Shown here: one piece after another, positions 9,670-17,850 of the stretch | How positions within the stretch are numbered: the stretch's first letter is position 1 | Layout: every line of letters starts with the position of its first letter | Made by a program: the position numbers and the translations under genes | The notes under the pieces: generated by a model | The model's input: the letters and a program-made list of their open reading frames with translations, nothing else | Told to the model about the DNA's origin: nothing | The model's database searches: none | NCBI GenBank assembly: GCA_963835525.1 | Contig: CAWIFM010000003.1 | Span: 992,001-1,056,000, forward strand | Length of the DNA stretch: 64,000 nt | Reading direction: 5' to 3' | DNA from: DASSUW01 sp963835525 | Lineage (GTDB): Bacteria > Actinomycetota > Thermoleophilia > Solirubrobacterales > Solirubrobacteraceae

Positions 9670-9724
9670 GCTCCCCTCCCCCTACGAAGTGACCTTTGGC
9701 GCGAGGGTACGCCATGCTTGCCGT

Positions 9725-10471
9725 GTGCGCGACACCGTGATCTTCATCCCGGCCTGGAACGAGGCGGCGTCGCTTCCGGCGCTGCTCGAGGAGGCGCGGC
9801 GCGACCTGCCCGACGCCGACCTGCTGGTGATCGACGACGGATCGACCGACGACACCGCGGCGGTGTCGCGCGCCGGAGGGGCCCAGGTCGTCAGCTTCCC
9901 CGAGAACCACGGCCTGCGGCACGGCATCGCCGAGGGCTACCGCCAGGCGGCCACGCGCGGCTACTCGTACTGCGGCCGGCTCGATGCCGACGGCCAGCAT
10001 CCGCCGGCCGAGCTGCGGCGGATGCTCGCCATGGTGCGCGCCGACGAGTGCGACGTGGCCGTCGGGTCGCGCTTCCTGCCGGGGTCCGGCGACTACGCGC
10101 CGACGCCCGAGCGCGTGTTCGGCACGTCGCTGCTGCGGCTGCTGATGCGCCTGCGGCTGGGCCAGCCGATCTCCGACGGCACGAGCGGCATGTACGCGGT
10201 CAACGAGCGCGCGCTCGGCCTGCTCAGCGACCCCTACGTGTGCGAGGCGCCCGAGGTCGAGGCGCTGATGCGGATCACCGACGCCAAGCTGCGGCTGGTC
10301 GAGGTGCCCGTGCACATGCGCCAGCGCGAGCACGGCGAGTCGTCGTTCCGCGGCCGCCGCGCGGTCGAGCTCGTGGTGACGATCGGGCTCACGCTGTTCG
10401 CGGGGGAGCTGATGCGCCGCCGTCACCAGCGCCGCCAGCAGAAGACAGGCCTCCGGCGCCTGCGGCCCTGA
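9725..10471 (+). CDS. Family 2 glycosyltransferase
   Basis: 248 residues from the GTG at 9725. GT-A features are clear: VIFIPAWNEAASLPALLEEA at the N-terminus, VIDDGSTDDT, and the DxD-type metal motif GRLDADGQHPP, then VGSRFLPGS. This resembles polyprenol-phosphate sugar transferases (DPM1/GtrB-like), but the C-terminal membrane helices of GtrB are absent. Earlier in-frame starts would place extra residues over the divergent SGNH promoter, so GTG 9725 is preferred; no Shine-Dalgarno is seen. The 3' end overlaps the convergent membrane protein gene by 83 bases. Confidence 0.85.
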   Translation: MRDTVIFIPAWNEAASLPALLEEARRDLPDADLLVIDDGSTDDTAAVSRAGGAQVVSFPENHGLRHGIAEGYRQAATRGYSYCGRLDADGQHPPAELRRMLAMVRADECDVAVGSRFLPGSGDYAPTPERVFGTSLLRLLMRLRLGQPISDGTSGMYAVNERALGLLSDPYVCEAPEVEALMRITDAKLRLVEVPVHMRQREHGESSFRGRRAVELVVTIGLTLFAGELMRRRHQRRQQKTGLRRLRP

Positions 10472-10892
10472 TCGCCCACGAGCCCAGCGCCAGCGCCGCG
10501 ATGCCCGCCCCCGCCCGCGCGCGGCCGATCTGACGCGGCGGCCGCAGCGGCCACAGCAGCGGCGTCGGCGCCGCGTCGTCGCTCGCGTCGCGCAGCAGAT
10601 GCGACGTGAGGCCGGCGAACGCCGCCCAGCCGTGGACCGGCCCGCCCGCCGCCGTGCCCACCGCCGCGGCCGCGAGCGTCGCGAGCAGCGTGTGGCTGCG
10701 CGGGCGAGTGCGCAGACCGAGCATCGCGCTCGGGCGCGCCGAGCGCGCGGCGACCGCGTGGTCGACGTCGATCAACGTGCCGGCCACCACGGCGGTCACG
10801 ATCGGCCGGCGCCCGAGCGGCGCCACCACGGCGGCGGCCAGCAGCGCATGGGCGAACGGATCGGTGCCCGCGACGAGGTGGCGCCGGTTCAC
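10389..10892 (-). CDS. DUF457-like membrane protein (YdjM/metal-dependent hydrolase family)
   Basis: 167 residues from the GTG at 10892. It has about four hydrophobic segments and the family-style motifs DPFAHALLAAAVVAPLG, GTLIDVDHAVA and RSHTLLATLAAAAVG, where His/Asp residues face the membrane. Such proteins are called membrane-bound metal-dependent hydrolases, but their reaction is not established. The start overlaps the ROK gene stop as GTGA, so it is probably co-translated with that kinase. The final 83 bases overlap the convergent glycosyltransferase gene; both reading frames keep family features near their ends. Confidence 0.7.
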   Translation of the reverse strand: MNRRHLVAGTDPFAHALLAAAVVAPLGRRPIVTAVVAGTLIDVDHAVAARSARPSAMLGLRTRPRSHTLLATLAAAAVGTAAGGPVHGWAAFAGLTSHLLRDASDDAAPTPLLWPLRPPRQIGRARAGAGIAALALGSWAIRAAGAGGLSSAGGAGDGGASAPPRTA

Positions 10893-11860
10893 GCCGGCGC
10901 GGGCGCGCCGCTGACCAGGAGCGAGGCGCCGATCGCCCCGCCGAGGTCGCCCAGCGCCGCCAGCTCGACGGCCGGCGGGTGGTCGTCGGCGAACAGGTGC
11001 GGCATCATCGCCTCGCGGATCCGCTCGACGTAGGGCTCGCCGAGCCGCAGGCCGAGCCCGCCGCCGATGATGATCGCCTCCACGTCGAGCACGTTCTGGC
11101 ACGAGGCGACGCCGGCGCCGAGCGCGCGCACCGCGCGGTCGAGCAGGCTCCGGGCCAGCGGGTCGCCCCTGTCGAGCGCGCGCGCCCACACTCCGCTGGA
11201 CAGCCGCGTGCGCCCGCGCTCCTCCATGATCTTGAAGAGCAGGGTCTTCTCGCCGCGGTTGGCGCGCCGGCGCGCACGGGCCTCCATCGAGGCGCGCCCG
11301 GCGTAGGCCTCCATGCAGCCGCGGCGGCCGCAGCCGCAGAGCGCACCGCCGATGCGGACCACCACGTGGCCGATCTCGCCGGCCACGTCGCGGCCGATCC
11401 ACGGCTTGCCGTCGAGCACGATCCCGCCGCCCACGCCGGTGCCCCAGAACACCCCGAGGAGCGAGCTGTAGGGGCGGCCGGAGCCGAGTGCGAACTCCGC
11501 GTCGGTCGCCACCTGGACGTCATTGCCGAGCCGCACCACAGCGCCGCACGATTTCTCGAGCGACTTGCGCATGTTGAAGGAGCCGCCCCAGCCGGGCAGG
11601 TTCATGGCCGCCGACACCGTGCCGGCGTCGTCGTCCACGTTGCCCGGCGAGCCGAGTCCGATGCCCTCGAGCGACGAGGTCTCGATGCCCGCCTCGGCGG
11701 CTGCGTCCTTGAGCGCGCCGGCGATCTCGGCCGCTACGCCGGCCGGACTGCCGGTCGTCGGTGTGGGGCGGCGCGACTGGCCTGCGACGTCGCCGCGCTC
11801 GTCGACGACGACCGTCTGGATCTTGGTGCCTCCGAGATCGACTCCCCCGGTGTATCCCAT
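10889..11860 (-). CDS. ROK-family sugar kinase (glucokinase-like)
   Basis: 323 residues. The phosphate motif GVDLGGTKIQTVVVD opens the protein, the ROK signature with the zinc-binding CGCGRRGCME is in the middle (GEIGHVVV then ALCGCGRRGC), and NDVQVATDAEFALG plus GTGVGGGIVLDG match polypeptide segments around the sugar site. It lacks an N-terminal helix-turn-helix, so it is an enzyme rather than a ROK repressor. Glucose phosphorylation is the usual role, but other hexoses are possible. It overlaps the downstream membrane protein gene by GTGA. Confidence 0.9.
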   Translation of the reverse strand: MGYTGGVDLGGTKIQTVVVDERGDVAGQSRRPTPTTGSPAGVAAEIAGALKDAAAEAGIETSSLEGIGLGSPGNVDDDAGTVSAAMNLPGWGGSFNMRKSLEKSCGAVVRLGNDVQVATDAEFALGSGRPYSSLLGVFWGTGVGGGIVLDGKPWIGRDVAGEIGHVVVRIGGALCGCGRRGCMEAYAGRASMEARARRRANRGEKTLLFKIMEERGRTRLSSGVWARALDRGDPLARSLLDRAVRALGAGVASCQNVLDVEAIIIGGGLGLRLGEPYVERIREAMMPHLFADDHPPAVELAALGDLGGAIGASLLVSGAPAPA

Positions 11861-11947
11861 GCCGTAGGTGTACCCGACAGGAACGTGTCCTGCGTGACGG
11901 GCTCGAGCCGGAGCGGGATCTCGGTGACGGTCATCGCGCGCATCTAC

Positions 11948-13027
11948 TCACAACGACGCCTCCAGCCGGGCGATATTCCGCGCGGCGGAGCGCAGATCGC
12001 CCTCGGACGCGCCGGCTTCGAGGTCGTTGAGCCGGCGGTCGAGCCGCGCGAGCGCGGCCGGGTCGATGTCGCGCGCGATGCGGTCGCGGATCCAGGTCAG
12101 CGTGGCGGCGTCGCCCCGGAGCGCGGCGAGCCGGCCTGCGCGGGTGTCGCGCCGCGCGCGGCGCGTCCACAGCAGGAACCGCTTGCGGTCGATCTCGGCC
12201 GGCGGGCGGTGCTGGAGCCGCAGGTCGAGCCTGGCGTCGGCGATGGCGAAGGGGTCGCCCGACCGCAGCGCGCGCCGCATCGCCCCCTCGAGGCGCGGCG
12301 GAACGCCGCGGCGGCGGGCATCGATCGGGACGGCCAGCGCCATCGCCTCGAGGTCGGTGGCGTCCGAGGAGCGGAACTCGCCGTAGCCCGGCGCGAAGAT
12401 CTTCTCCTCGCGCGAGCCGTCGTCGTGCAGCTCGCCGGCCACGAGCCTCGAGCCGACGCTCTTGACCGTCACCTCCTCGAACACGAGGCCGGGGATGTTC
12501 TCGGGCCGGTAGACCATCCCGGGCGCCGGATGCGCCGGCATGATCATCGCCGCCGGGCCCTCCTTGCCCGCGAGCCAGCTCCCGCCGGTGTCGGCGACGA
12601 CACCTCGGCGGTAGTTGAAGACTTCCTCGCCGAAGTACCAGACCGAGCCGTCGTCGGCCTGCGCGTAGAAGTCGAGCGCGACCTCCTGGATGCGGCCCGC
12701 CTTGTAGGCGACGAACTGGGAGACGAGCGTCCGGACGCACTGGCCCGGGCTCCACTCGATCACGCGCGTGTCGGGCAGCAGCGTGGTCTCGATCTTCAGC
12801 GGCTCGCCGTCGACGTGGCCGGTCAGGACCGCCGACCGCAGGTCGCTGATCGGGAAGAACGGGTTGGTGACCGCGGTGGAGTCGGTGAACGGCGGCGCGA
12901 CGAGGTCGACACGCTGCGACGTAGGCGCCAGCGGCAGGCGGCCGAGGCCCGCCGCGTCGAGCTGGGCGCCGCTCGGCTGCGGGACGGCCAGCGCGGCGAA
13001 GGCGGCGAAGCAGCTGAGGCGTCTCAT
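11948..13027 (-). CDS. Secreted protein of unknown function
   Basis: 359 residues. A signal peptide (RRLSCFAAFAALAVPQPSGA) leads into a domain with TNPFFPISDLRSAVLTG, FYAQADDGSVWYFGEEV and GVVADTGGSWLAGKEGP. This is a set of motifs seen in secreted actinobacterial proteins that I cannot assign to an enzyme. The C-terminal ~100 residues are strongly charged and helical (RLDLRLQHRPPAEIDRKRF, RDIDPAALARLDRRL). The start codon sits inside an 11 bp inverted repeat (13018-13060), so translation may be controlled by a hairpin. It lies between the ROK gene and another secreted protein on the same strand. Confidence 0.7.
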   Translation of the reverse strand: MRRLSCFAAFAALAVPQPSGAQLDAAGLGRLPLAPTSQRVDLVAPPFTDSTAVTNPFFPISDLRSAVLTGHVDGEPLKIETTLLPDTRVIEWSPGQCVRTLVSQFVAYKAGRIQEVALDFYAQADDGSVWYFGEEVFNYRRGVVADTGGSWLAGKEGPAAMIMPAHPAPGMVYRPENIPGLVFEEVTVKSVGSRLVAGELHDDGSREEKIFAPGYGEFRSSDATDLEAMALAVPIDARRRGVPPRLEGAMRRALRSGDPFAIADARLDLRLQHRPPAEIDRKRFLLWTRRARRDTRAGRLAALRGDAATLTWIRDRIARDIDPAALARLDRRLNDLEAGASEGDLRSAARNIARLEASL

Positions 13028-13060
13028 GCCCGCGACCGTACGGCCGGGACATGAGACGCC
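13018..13060 (-). promoter_or_regulatory. Inverted repeat that encloses the start codon of the gene at 13027
   Basis: In the mRNA sense GGCGTCTCATG (13060-13050) pairs perfectly over 11 bases with CATGAGACGCC (13028-13018), leaving a 21-base loop that holds a second palindrome, CCGTACGG. The ATG lies within the 3' arm, so the folded form would hide the start. The upstream arm is also part of a block conserved at 40091-40111. Confidence 0.5.
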
Positions 13061-13071
13061 GCTGAGGTCCT

Positions 13072-14403
13072 CTAGCGCTTGAGCTTGAGCGCCAGCGTCG
13101 CGCTCTTCGAGCCGAGCGAGACCTTCACGCGGAGCTTGACGCTGCGGGCGTTGTTCAGCGCGTTGCGGGCGCCGCGGGTAAAGCGCAGCTTGACCGTCGC
13201 CTTGCCCGCCTTCACGCGCTTGCTGCCCGAGGCGACCTTGAGGCCGCGGTCGGTCGCCGTGGCCTTCAACCGGCCGGCGGAGGGCGCCGTCACCTTGAGG
13301 GCGAAGCCCTTGCGCAGCGCCGTCGCCAGCTTGGTCTTGACGGCCTTCGCCTTCAGGCCGCCGCCGGAGGGGCCGCGGCCGGCGGGCACGTCGGCGGGGC
13401 CCCAGTCGGGCTGCGAGCCGCCGGGGATGACGAGCGGGGCGTTCGGGGTCGCCCCGTCGAGCGTGCAGCCGCCGGCGAAGCTCGGCACGGTGACGACCTT
13501 GATGCCGTCGTCCTCGGCCCAGGCAAGTCGCCCGCCGTCGGGGGCGAAGGTGGGGGTCGAGTAATGCCCGTTGGGCCCGCTGTAGCGGTAGCAGATGCTC
13601 GGGCGGGTGGAGACCGGCGCCTCGCTGTCCTTGAAGGTGGTCGGGAACTGGGGGACCGAGTACAGGGTGAGCGTGCTGTCGTTCTCACCCGTGGCGAACG
13701 CCATCTTCGCGCGGTCGCGCGTGATGTCGCCGCCGCTCGTGTGGGGGTTGCCCTCGACCATGTCGCTGAACCAGTTGTGGACGAGGTTGCCGGAGTCGCC
13801 GTCGCTCAGCGTGTCGAGGATCACGTCGGCATTCGGCATGTGCGTGGGGTCGCTGAGCATCGCGGTGTCCTCGTCGACCCACACCGGGTTGCGCCAGCCG
13901 GTGTGCTTGCCGAGCGCGGGGTCGTCCCAGCCGGTCTGACGGTCGGCCCACGAGTAGCCGGTGCCGCCCTCGTTGATCCCGACGAAGCAGGTCGGCGGGA
14001 AGCAGGTCGGGCTCTGGCTCTGCGTCATGTAGTGGAACGTGTAGGCGACCTTCGTGCCGTCCGGCGAGATGGCCGGGTCGAAGGGGCCGTAGAAGGTCTT
14101 GGCGGGAGCCGGCCGGGTGTCGCTGACCGGGGTGTCGAAGTCGGCCAGCACGTTGCCCTGGCGGTCGAGCCGGTGCAGGCGCACGCCCGTGAGGGCGATC
14201 ATCGTGCCGTCGTCGGCCTGCGAGACGTCGGCGTAGCGGCCGCTGGTGGTCACGCGGAACTGGCGCGAGCCGTCGCCGCTCGACAGCCAGACGTCGCCGC
14301 CCTTGATGTAGGCGATCGAGTCGGCGAGCGCGGCCGGCGCCGCCACGAGGAGGGCGAACACCGCCGTCACGAGCGCGAGGAGTCGGGAGAGGGGGGAGGA
14401 CAT
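13072..14403 (-). CDS. Secreted WD40/TolB-like beta-propeller protein with Lys-rich C-terminal domain
   Basis: 443 residues. The signal peptide SRLLALVTAVFALLVAAPAALA is followed by TolB/PD40-type repeats (DSIAYIKGGDVWLSSGDGSRQFRVT, DPAISPDGTKVAYTF, PTFAPDGGRLAWAED). The last ~90 residues form a basic Ig-like domain rich in LKVT/VKLRF/ALKLKR. Such proteins are exported binding or scaffold proteins; the ligand is unknown. The ATG at 14403 is chosen because an operator-like box lies 33-53 bases before it, at the same distance as at another secreted-protein gene (54307). An in-frame ATG at 14439 would overlap that box. Confidence 0.8.
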   Translation of the reverse strand: MSSPLSRLLALVTAVFALLVAAPAALADSIAYIKGGDVWLSSGDGSRQFRVTTSGRYADVSQADDGTMIALTGVRLHRLDRQGNVLADFDTPVSDTRPAPAKTFYGPFDPAISPDGTKVAYTFHYMTQSQSPTCFPPTCFVGINEGGTGYSWADRQTGWDDPALGKHTGWRNPVWVDEDTAMLSDPTHMPNADVILDTLSDGDSGNLVHNWFSDMVEGNPHTSGGDITRDRAKMAFATGENDSTLTLYSVPQFPTTFKDSEAPVSTRPSICYRYSGPNGHYSTPTFAPDGGRLAWAEDDGIKVVTVPSFAGGCTLDGATPNAPLVIPGGSQPDWGPADVPAGRGPSGGGLKAKAVKTKLATALRKGFALKVTAPSAGRLKATATDRGLKVASGSKRVKAGKATVKLRFTRGARNALNNARSVKLRVKVSLGSKSATLALKLKR

Positions 14404-14435
14404 GGCGACGATCGTGCACTGAGCAACCAACGCCG

Positions 14436-14456
14436 GCATCGGGGGAACCCCTAGTG
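14436..14456 (-). promoter_or_regulatory. Operator-like box upstream of the secreted beta-propeller gene
   Basis: In the gene sense the core reads GGGGTTCCCCCGATGC preceded by CACTA. It matches 18 of 21 bases of the site at 54340-54360, and both lie 33-53 bases before their ATG. The core GGGGTTCCCC is a perfect palindrome. A looser relative lies at 22179-22199 before an ECF sigma gene. Confidence 0.5.
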
Positions 14457-14476
14457 ATCCGGGTACTGGCGCGGTC

Positions 14477-14959
14477 ATGACCGGCTTCACCGAACGCATG
14501 GCGCGGCAGCTCGGGCGGCCCGTCGATGCCGCATGCTCCGTCCGTCCGCCCTTCACCACGCTGGCCGTCGCGCTCACGGCCGGCGGCGGCGCCGGAATCG
14601 GCTCGCTCCTGGGCGGTCCGCTGCTGGCCGGCGCCGTCGCCGGCCTGGCCGTCATCGCCGCCTACGTGATCCTCTGGTTCGAGACGCGGGGCAGCGGCAC
14701 GAGCCTGAACATGGCGCTCGTCCTCTTCGACGAAGAGGTCGAGCTCGTGCAGCTTCGCGTGATCGGAACCCGCGTGGTGAGGACGCTGAGCTCGATTCCC
14801 TACGCCGACATCGCGGGCGTCGACGTGGATGAAGGGTTCCTCGAGCTCAAGGTCACGATCCGCACGTCGCGCGACACGGTCAAGGTGAGCGGCGGCAAGC
14901 GCGGCATCGGCGCGGCGCCTCCGGTGATCGACCAGCTGCGGCGTAGGATCGCGGCATGA
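14477..14959 (+). CDS. Small membrane protein of unknown function
   Basis: 160 residues. A soluble N-terminus of about 25 residues precedes one or two membrane helices (TTLAVALTAGGGAGIGSLL and AGAVAGLAVIAAYVILWF). A cytoplasmic beta-rich domain of ~90 residues follows (LVLFDEEVELVQLRVIGTR, IPYADIAGVDVDEGFLELKV), with the look of a PH-like/bPH domain, but I cannot name a family. The last four bases overlap the glyoxalase start (ATGA), so the two are probably coupled. Confidence 0.65.
   Translation: MTGFTERMARQLGRPVDAACSVRPPFTTLAVALTAGGGAGIGSLLGGPLLAGAVAGLAVIAAYVILWFETRGSGTSLNMALVLFDEEVELVQLRVIGTRVVRTLSSIPYADIAGVDVDEGFLELKVTIRTSRDTVKVSGGKRGIGAAPPVIDQLRRRIAA
14944..14949 (+). promoter_or_regulatory. 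-10 element (TAGGAT) for a leaderless glyoxalase mRNA
   Basis: TAGGAT sits inside the end of the upstream gene with exactly six bases to the ATG at 14956. The glyoxalase could thus also be transcribed on its own as a leaderless mRNA. Confidence 0.35.
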
Positions 14960-15357
14960 AGGTCGTCCACACCTGCGTCCGCGTCCGCGACATCGACGCG
15001 TCGGTCCGCTTCTACGAGGCGCTGGGGTTCGAGCGTCGGGGCAAGCTGCAGTTCGAGACCGCCTACAACGTCTACATGGGCCTGCCGGGCGACGGCGACA
15101 CGCTCGAGCTGACCGTCAACCACGGCCGCGAGGAGCCGTACGACATCGGCGAGGGCTACAACCACATGGCCATGACGGTCGGCGACATCCACGCGGTCGT
15201 CGCCGCCCTGGCCGACCAGGGGATCGAGCCGGAGAAGCCGCCCTACCACCCGGGCGGCCGCAACGAGCTCGGCCCGATCTGCTTCGTCACCGACCCCGAC
15301 GGCTACCGGATCGAGCTGATCGCCGGCGAGGAGTTCCCGACTCCCCAGGACGGCTAG
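14956..15357 (+). CDS. Glyoxalase I-like VOC protein (lactoylglutathione lyase family)
   Basis: 133 residues. The fold order of GloA is complete: HTCVRVRDIDASVRFYEALGFERR (metal His), NVYMGLPGDGDTLELTVNHG (Glu), EGYNHMAMTVGDIHAVVAAL (His), and VTDPDGYRIELIAGEEF (Glu). All four metal ligands of glyoxalase I appear present. It may detoxify methylglyoxal adducts with a low-molecular-weight thiol; actinomycetes mostly use mycothiol, so glutathione is unlikely. Its TAG stop overlaps the TAG of the convergent DyP gene within CTAG. Confidence 0.85.
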   Translation: MKVVHTCVRVRDIDASVRFYEALGFERRGKLQFETAYNVYMGLPGDGDTLELTVNHGREEPYDIGEGYNHMAMTVGDIHAVVAALADQGIEPEKPPYHPGGRNELGPICFVTDPDGYRIELIAGEEFPTPQDG

Positions 15358-16694
15358 CCCGCGGCCAGGTGCCGTAGCCCGTTGATGCCGGGCGCGAAGT
15401 AGTACTCGCCGCCGCGCATGGTGACCACGCGCGACAGCGGCCCGCAGAAGAACGGCGGGCGGCCGGGGACGGTCATCTTGTTCACGCTGTCGTTGTCCAT
15501 CGGGCCGATGATCGGGTCCTGGTCGTCGCCAAGCCGGAACGGGTTGCCGGTGTTCGCCCACTGGGCCTGGACGAACTCGAACTGGCGGGCGAGGCTGGCC
15601 TGGACGGTCATGAAGATCACGCCGCGGTCGGCGCCGTCGTCCTCGGCTCCCTCGGGCAGCATCTCGCCGTAGGTGATGCCGCGGCGGATCAGGCGGTGGC
15701 GGTTCACCAGCTTGCCCTCGAACGGCATGCTCAGCCGCGGGTTCATGCGGCGGATGTGCGACCCGACCGGGCACCGCAGGCCCTCCGGGTCGCGCCCGTA
15801 GTCGAACGCGTTGTTGCGCGCCTTGTCGACCACCAGCGCCGGGTCCTCGGCGTGCGGTGAGGAGTCCAGCGGCGTGCCGTCGCGCCAGCGGCCGACGAGC
15901 TTGGCGGCCAGCAGCTCCTCGCCGCCCGGATAGAGCGCGGCGGCCCGCTCGAGCTGGCGGCGGAAGGCGGCGACGTCCTGGCGCAGCTTGCGGTAGACGA
16001 CGTAGGAGCCGTTGCGGCTGAGCTCGTCGGGCCGCGGGGCGGCGGGCACCGCGCCCTGCTCGTCGGGATAGCCGAGGATGAACTCGCCGGCCGCGATCGG
16101 CCGCCATTCGCCGTTCTTGGCGGGGGCGCCGGCGCCGGGATGGTCGTCGAAGCGGCTGCCCTCGATCGCCGGCTGGGAGAACCCGTCGGCGTAGCCGAAG
16201 TGCTCGCGGCCGGTCGGCAGCACGCCGCCGACCTGCGTGACGACCACGCTGGCGCCGCCGCGGCGCTCCACCAACTCGCGGATCGCCCGGTCACGCTCGG
16301 CCAGCGCCGCCGCGTCTTTGGCGCTGATCATCACCAGCACGTGCGCGTCGCGGCTGCGGAAGCAGTCCTCCCAGTGCTCGGGCGCGCTCTCGCCGACGTC
16401 GCCGAGCAGCTCCGCGCGCGAGGCCATGCCGTCGCGGAACTCGGCGGGGAAGCCGGCCAGCGAGTCGTCGCCGACCCCGAGGGCCCGCAGTCCTTCGCAG
16501 CTGAAGGCGAGGTTGATGCCCGACTCGGGCTTGACGTCCCAGCGCTCAGCGGTGATGACGCCCGCGATCGTGTCGCTCAGGAAGGCGCGCGCCTTCACCG
16601 CGTCCTCGACGCGCAGGAACAGGTATCCGGCGGCCGGCAGCCGGTACCCGCGCACCAGGAAGCCCTGGATGTTGGGGAAGTCGAGCGCGGTCAG
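15354..16694 (-). CDS. DyP-type heme peroxidase (CTG start)
   Basis: 446 residues. The distal motif GYADG (about residues 167-171, with the catalytic Asp), the proximal heme His in VGSHIRRMNPR, and the Arg-containing RRGITYG are all in place, so it should be an active dye-decolorising peroxidase oxidising phenolic or dye substrates with H2O2. No Tat signal is seen, so it is cytoplasmic, or it is packaged. The N-terminus normal for the family (DFPNIQGFLVRGY) has no ATG/GTG/TTG before it; a CTG at 16694 overlaps the upstream stop as CTGA, with GGAGG four bases before it. The next two upstream genes encode paralogous partners. Confidence 0.92.
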   Translation of the reverse strand: MTALDFPNIQGFLVRGYRLPAAGYLFLRVEDAVKARAFLSDTIAGVITAERWDVKPESGINLAFSCEGLRALGVGDDSLAGFPAEFRDGMASRAELLGDVGESAPEHWEDCFRSRDAHVLVMISAKDAAALAERDRAIRELVERRGGASVVVTQVGGVLPTGREHFGYADGFSQPAIEGSRFDDHPGAGAPAKNGEWRPIAAGEFILGYPDEQGAVPAAPRPDELSRNGSYVVYRKLRQDVAAFRRQLERAAALYPGGEELLAAKLVGRWRDGTPLDSSPHAEDPALVVDKARNNAFDYGRDPEGLRCPVGSHIRRMNPRLSMPFEGKLVNRHRLIRRGITYGEMLPEGAEDDGADRGVIFMTVQASLARQFEFVQAQWANTGNPFRLGDDQDPIIGPMDNDSVNKMTVPGRPPFFCGPLSRVVTMRGGEYYFAPGINGLRHLAAG

Positions 16695-17224
16695 AATGCC
16701 TCCATGAAGCGCGCCTTCAGCGCCTCCGGCTCGAGGCCCTGGGTCTCGAGGGCGAAGGCGATCGCGCGCGCCCGCATGTTGAGGTTCGCGCGCACCTGCT
16801 CCAGCGTCTGGCCGCCGTAGGCGGCGAAGAACAGCGCCGCCTCGAGCTGGTGCGCCCTGAGCCAGGGCGCGAAGCCGGGGCCCCGGCCGGGATAGCCGCG
16901 GCAATGGCCCCAGACGGCGTCGGCGTCCTCGCCGAGCCCGGTCTGGAGCTGCTCGAGGTAGGCGTCGAGCTCGCCGTCGAAGTTGCTGGTGAACAGCAGG
17001 CGGGCCGCGGCGAGCGAGTCGCGGTGGCGCTGCCCGTGGCCCTGGTACTTGACCTGGTCGATCACCACCCAGCGGCCGAGGTGCGTCCCGGGCACGCGCG
17101 CGAGCGGGCTCGCCTCACCCTCGGGCAGCGCTTCAAGGTGAGCCGTCAGCTCGGCGGCGTGACCGTCGAGGATCGGCGTCACCACGGTCAGCGCGTAGGC
17201 CTGGCCTGAGACGTTGCGGCTCAC
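16691..17224 (-). CDS. DyP-linked protein of unknown function (paralog of the gene at 17221)
   Basis: 177 residues from GTG (overlap GTGA with the gene before). It shares a central pattern with its upstream neighbour: GRWVVIDQVK, LLFTSNFDGELDAYLEQL and WGHCRGYPGRGP against ARWVVVKRF, LMFESNFNGSWDQYIDAF and WGTSYGFPGP. The fold therefore looks like one domain duplicated as two genes. No cofactor motif is clear. It is coupled by CTGA to the DyP peroxidase, so it probably works with that enzyme, as subunit, substrate feeder or electron partner. Function unknown. Confidence 0.75.
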   Translation of the reverse strand: MSRNVSGQAYALTVVTPILDGHAAELTAHLEALPEGEASPLARVPGTHLGRWVVIDQVKYQGHGQRHRDSLAAARLLFTSNFDGELDAYLEQLQTGLGEDADAVWGHCRGYPGRGPGFAPWLRAHQLEAALFFAAYGGQTLEQVRANLNMRARAIAFALETQGLEPEALKARFMEAF

Positions 17225-17772
17225 AGGTCGTGCTGGATCGACGTCAGCATGTCCTCGTAGGCGGCCTTGAACGCGGCCGGGTCGAGCGACGGCGCGCGGG
17301 CGCGCAGGTCGTCGAGCGCCTCAACCACCTTGGCGGCCGAGATGATCTCGGTCGTCGTCGAGCCCGGATAGGCGTTGTAGTAGTGGTTGGCGACGTACTC
17401 GTTAGCGCGGATGTAGTTCTTGAACGGCTCGACCGGGATCGGGCCGGGGAAGCCGTAGGACGTGCCCCAGATGCCCTTCATGCGGGACGGAACGACCTCC
17501 GAGAAGGCGTCGATGTACTGGTCCCAGCTCCCGTTGAAGTTGCTCTCGAACATCAGGTACGGGTAGTGCAGCTTCTCACCGCCCTCGCCGTCCGGGAACC
17601 GCTTGACCACCACCCAGCGGGCGTAGTGGATGAACGAGAGCATCTGCAGCTTCTTGAGCGTGGCCGTCACGTTCCGGCCGACCCAGAACACGATCGGAAG
17701 CAGCAGCCGCCCGGCCGGCTTGTATGGGGAGAGGACGGTGATCGCCGTCGACCTGCCCTCGACGTTGGCCAT
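17221..17772 (-). CDS. DyP-linked protein of unknown function (paralog of the gene at 16691)
   Basis: 183 residues, first gene of the three-gene DyP operon. A hydrophobic stretch (RLLLPIVFWVG) near residue 25 could be a membrane contact. The shared domain follows (HYARWVVVKRFPDGEGG, YLMFESNFNGSWDQYIDAFSE, KGIWGTSYGFPGPIPVEPF), then a helical C-terminus. Proteins of this kind seem to travel with DyP or other heme-peroxide enzymes, but I know no proven role. It overlaps the next gene by GTGA. Confidence 0.75.
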   Translation of the reverse strand: MANVEGRSTAITVLSPYKPAGRLLLPIVFWVGRNVTATLKKLQMLSFIHYARWVVVKRFPDGEGGEKLHYPYLMFESNFNGSWDQYIDAFSEVVPSRMKGIWGTSYGFPGPIPVEPFKNYIRANEYVANHYYNAYPGSTTTEIISAAKVVEALDDLRARAPSLDPAAFKAAYEDMLTSIQHDL

Positions 17773-17850
17773 CAGACCGACCCTATCCCGGTGTCCGACT
17801 TTCGTCCAGGTGCCTTGTCCATCGCTCTACTTTTCCTACGTTTGGGACCC

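Noticed and set aside
11734..11943. Small minus-strand gene of 69 codons before the ROK kinase
   Set aside because: Most of it lies out of frame within the ROK gene, with no ribosome site and no recognisable protein features.
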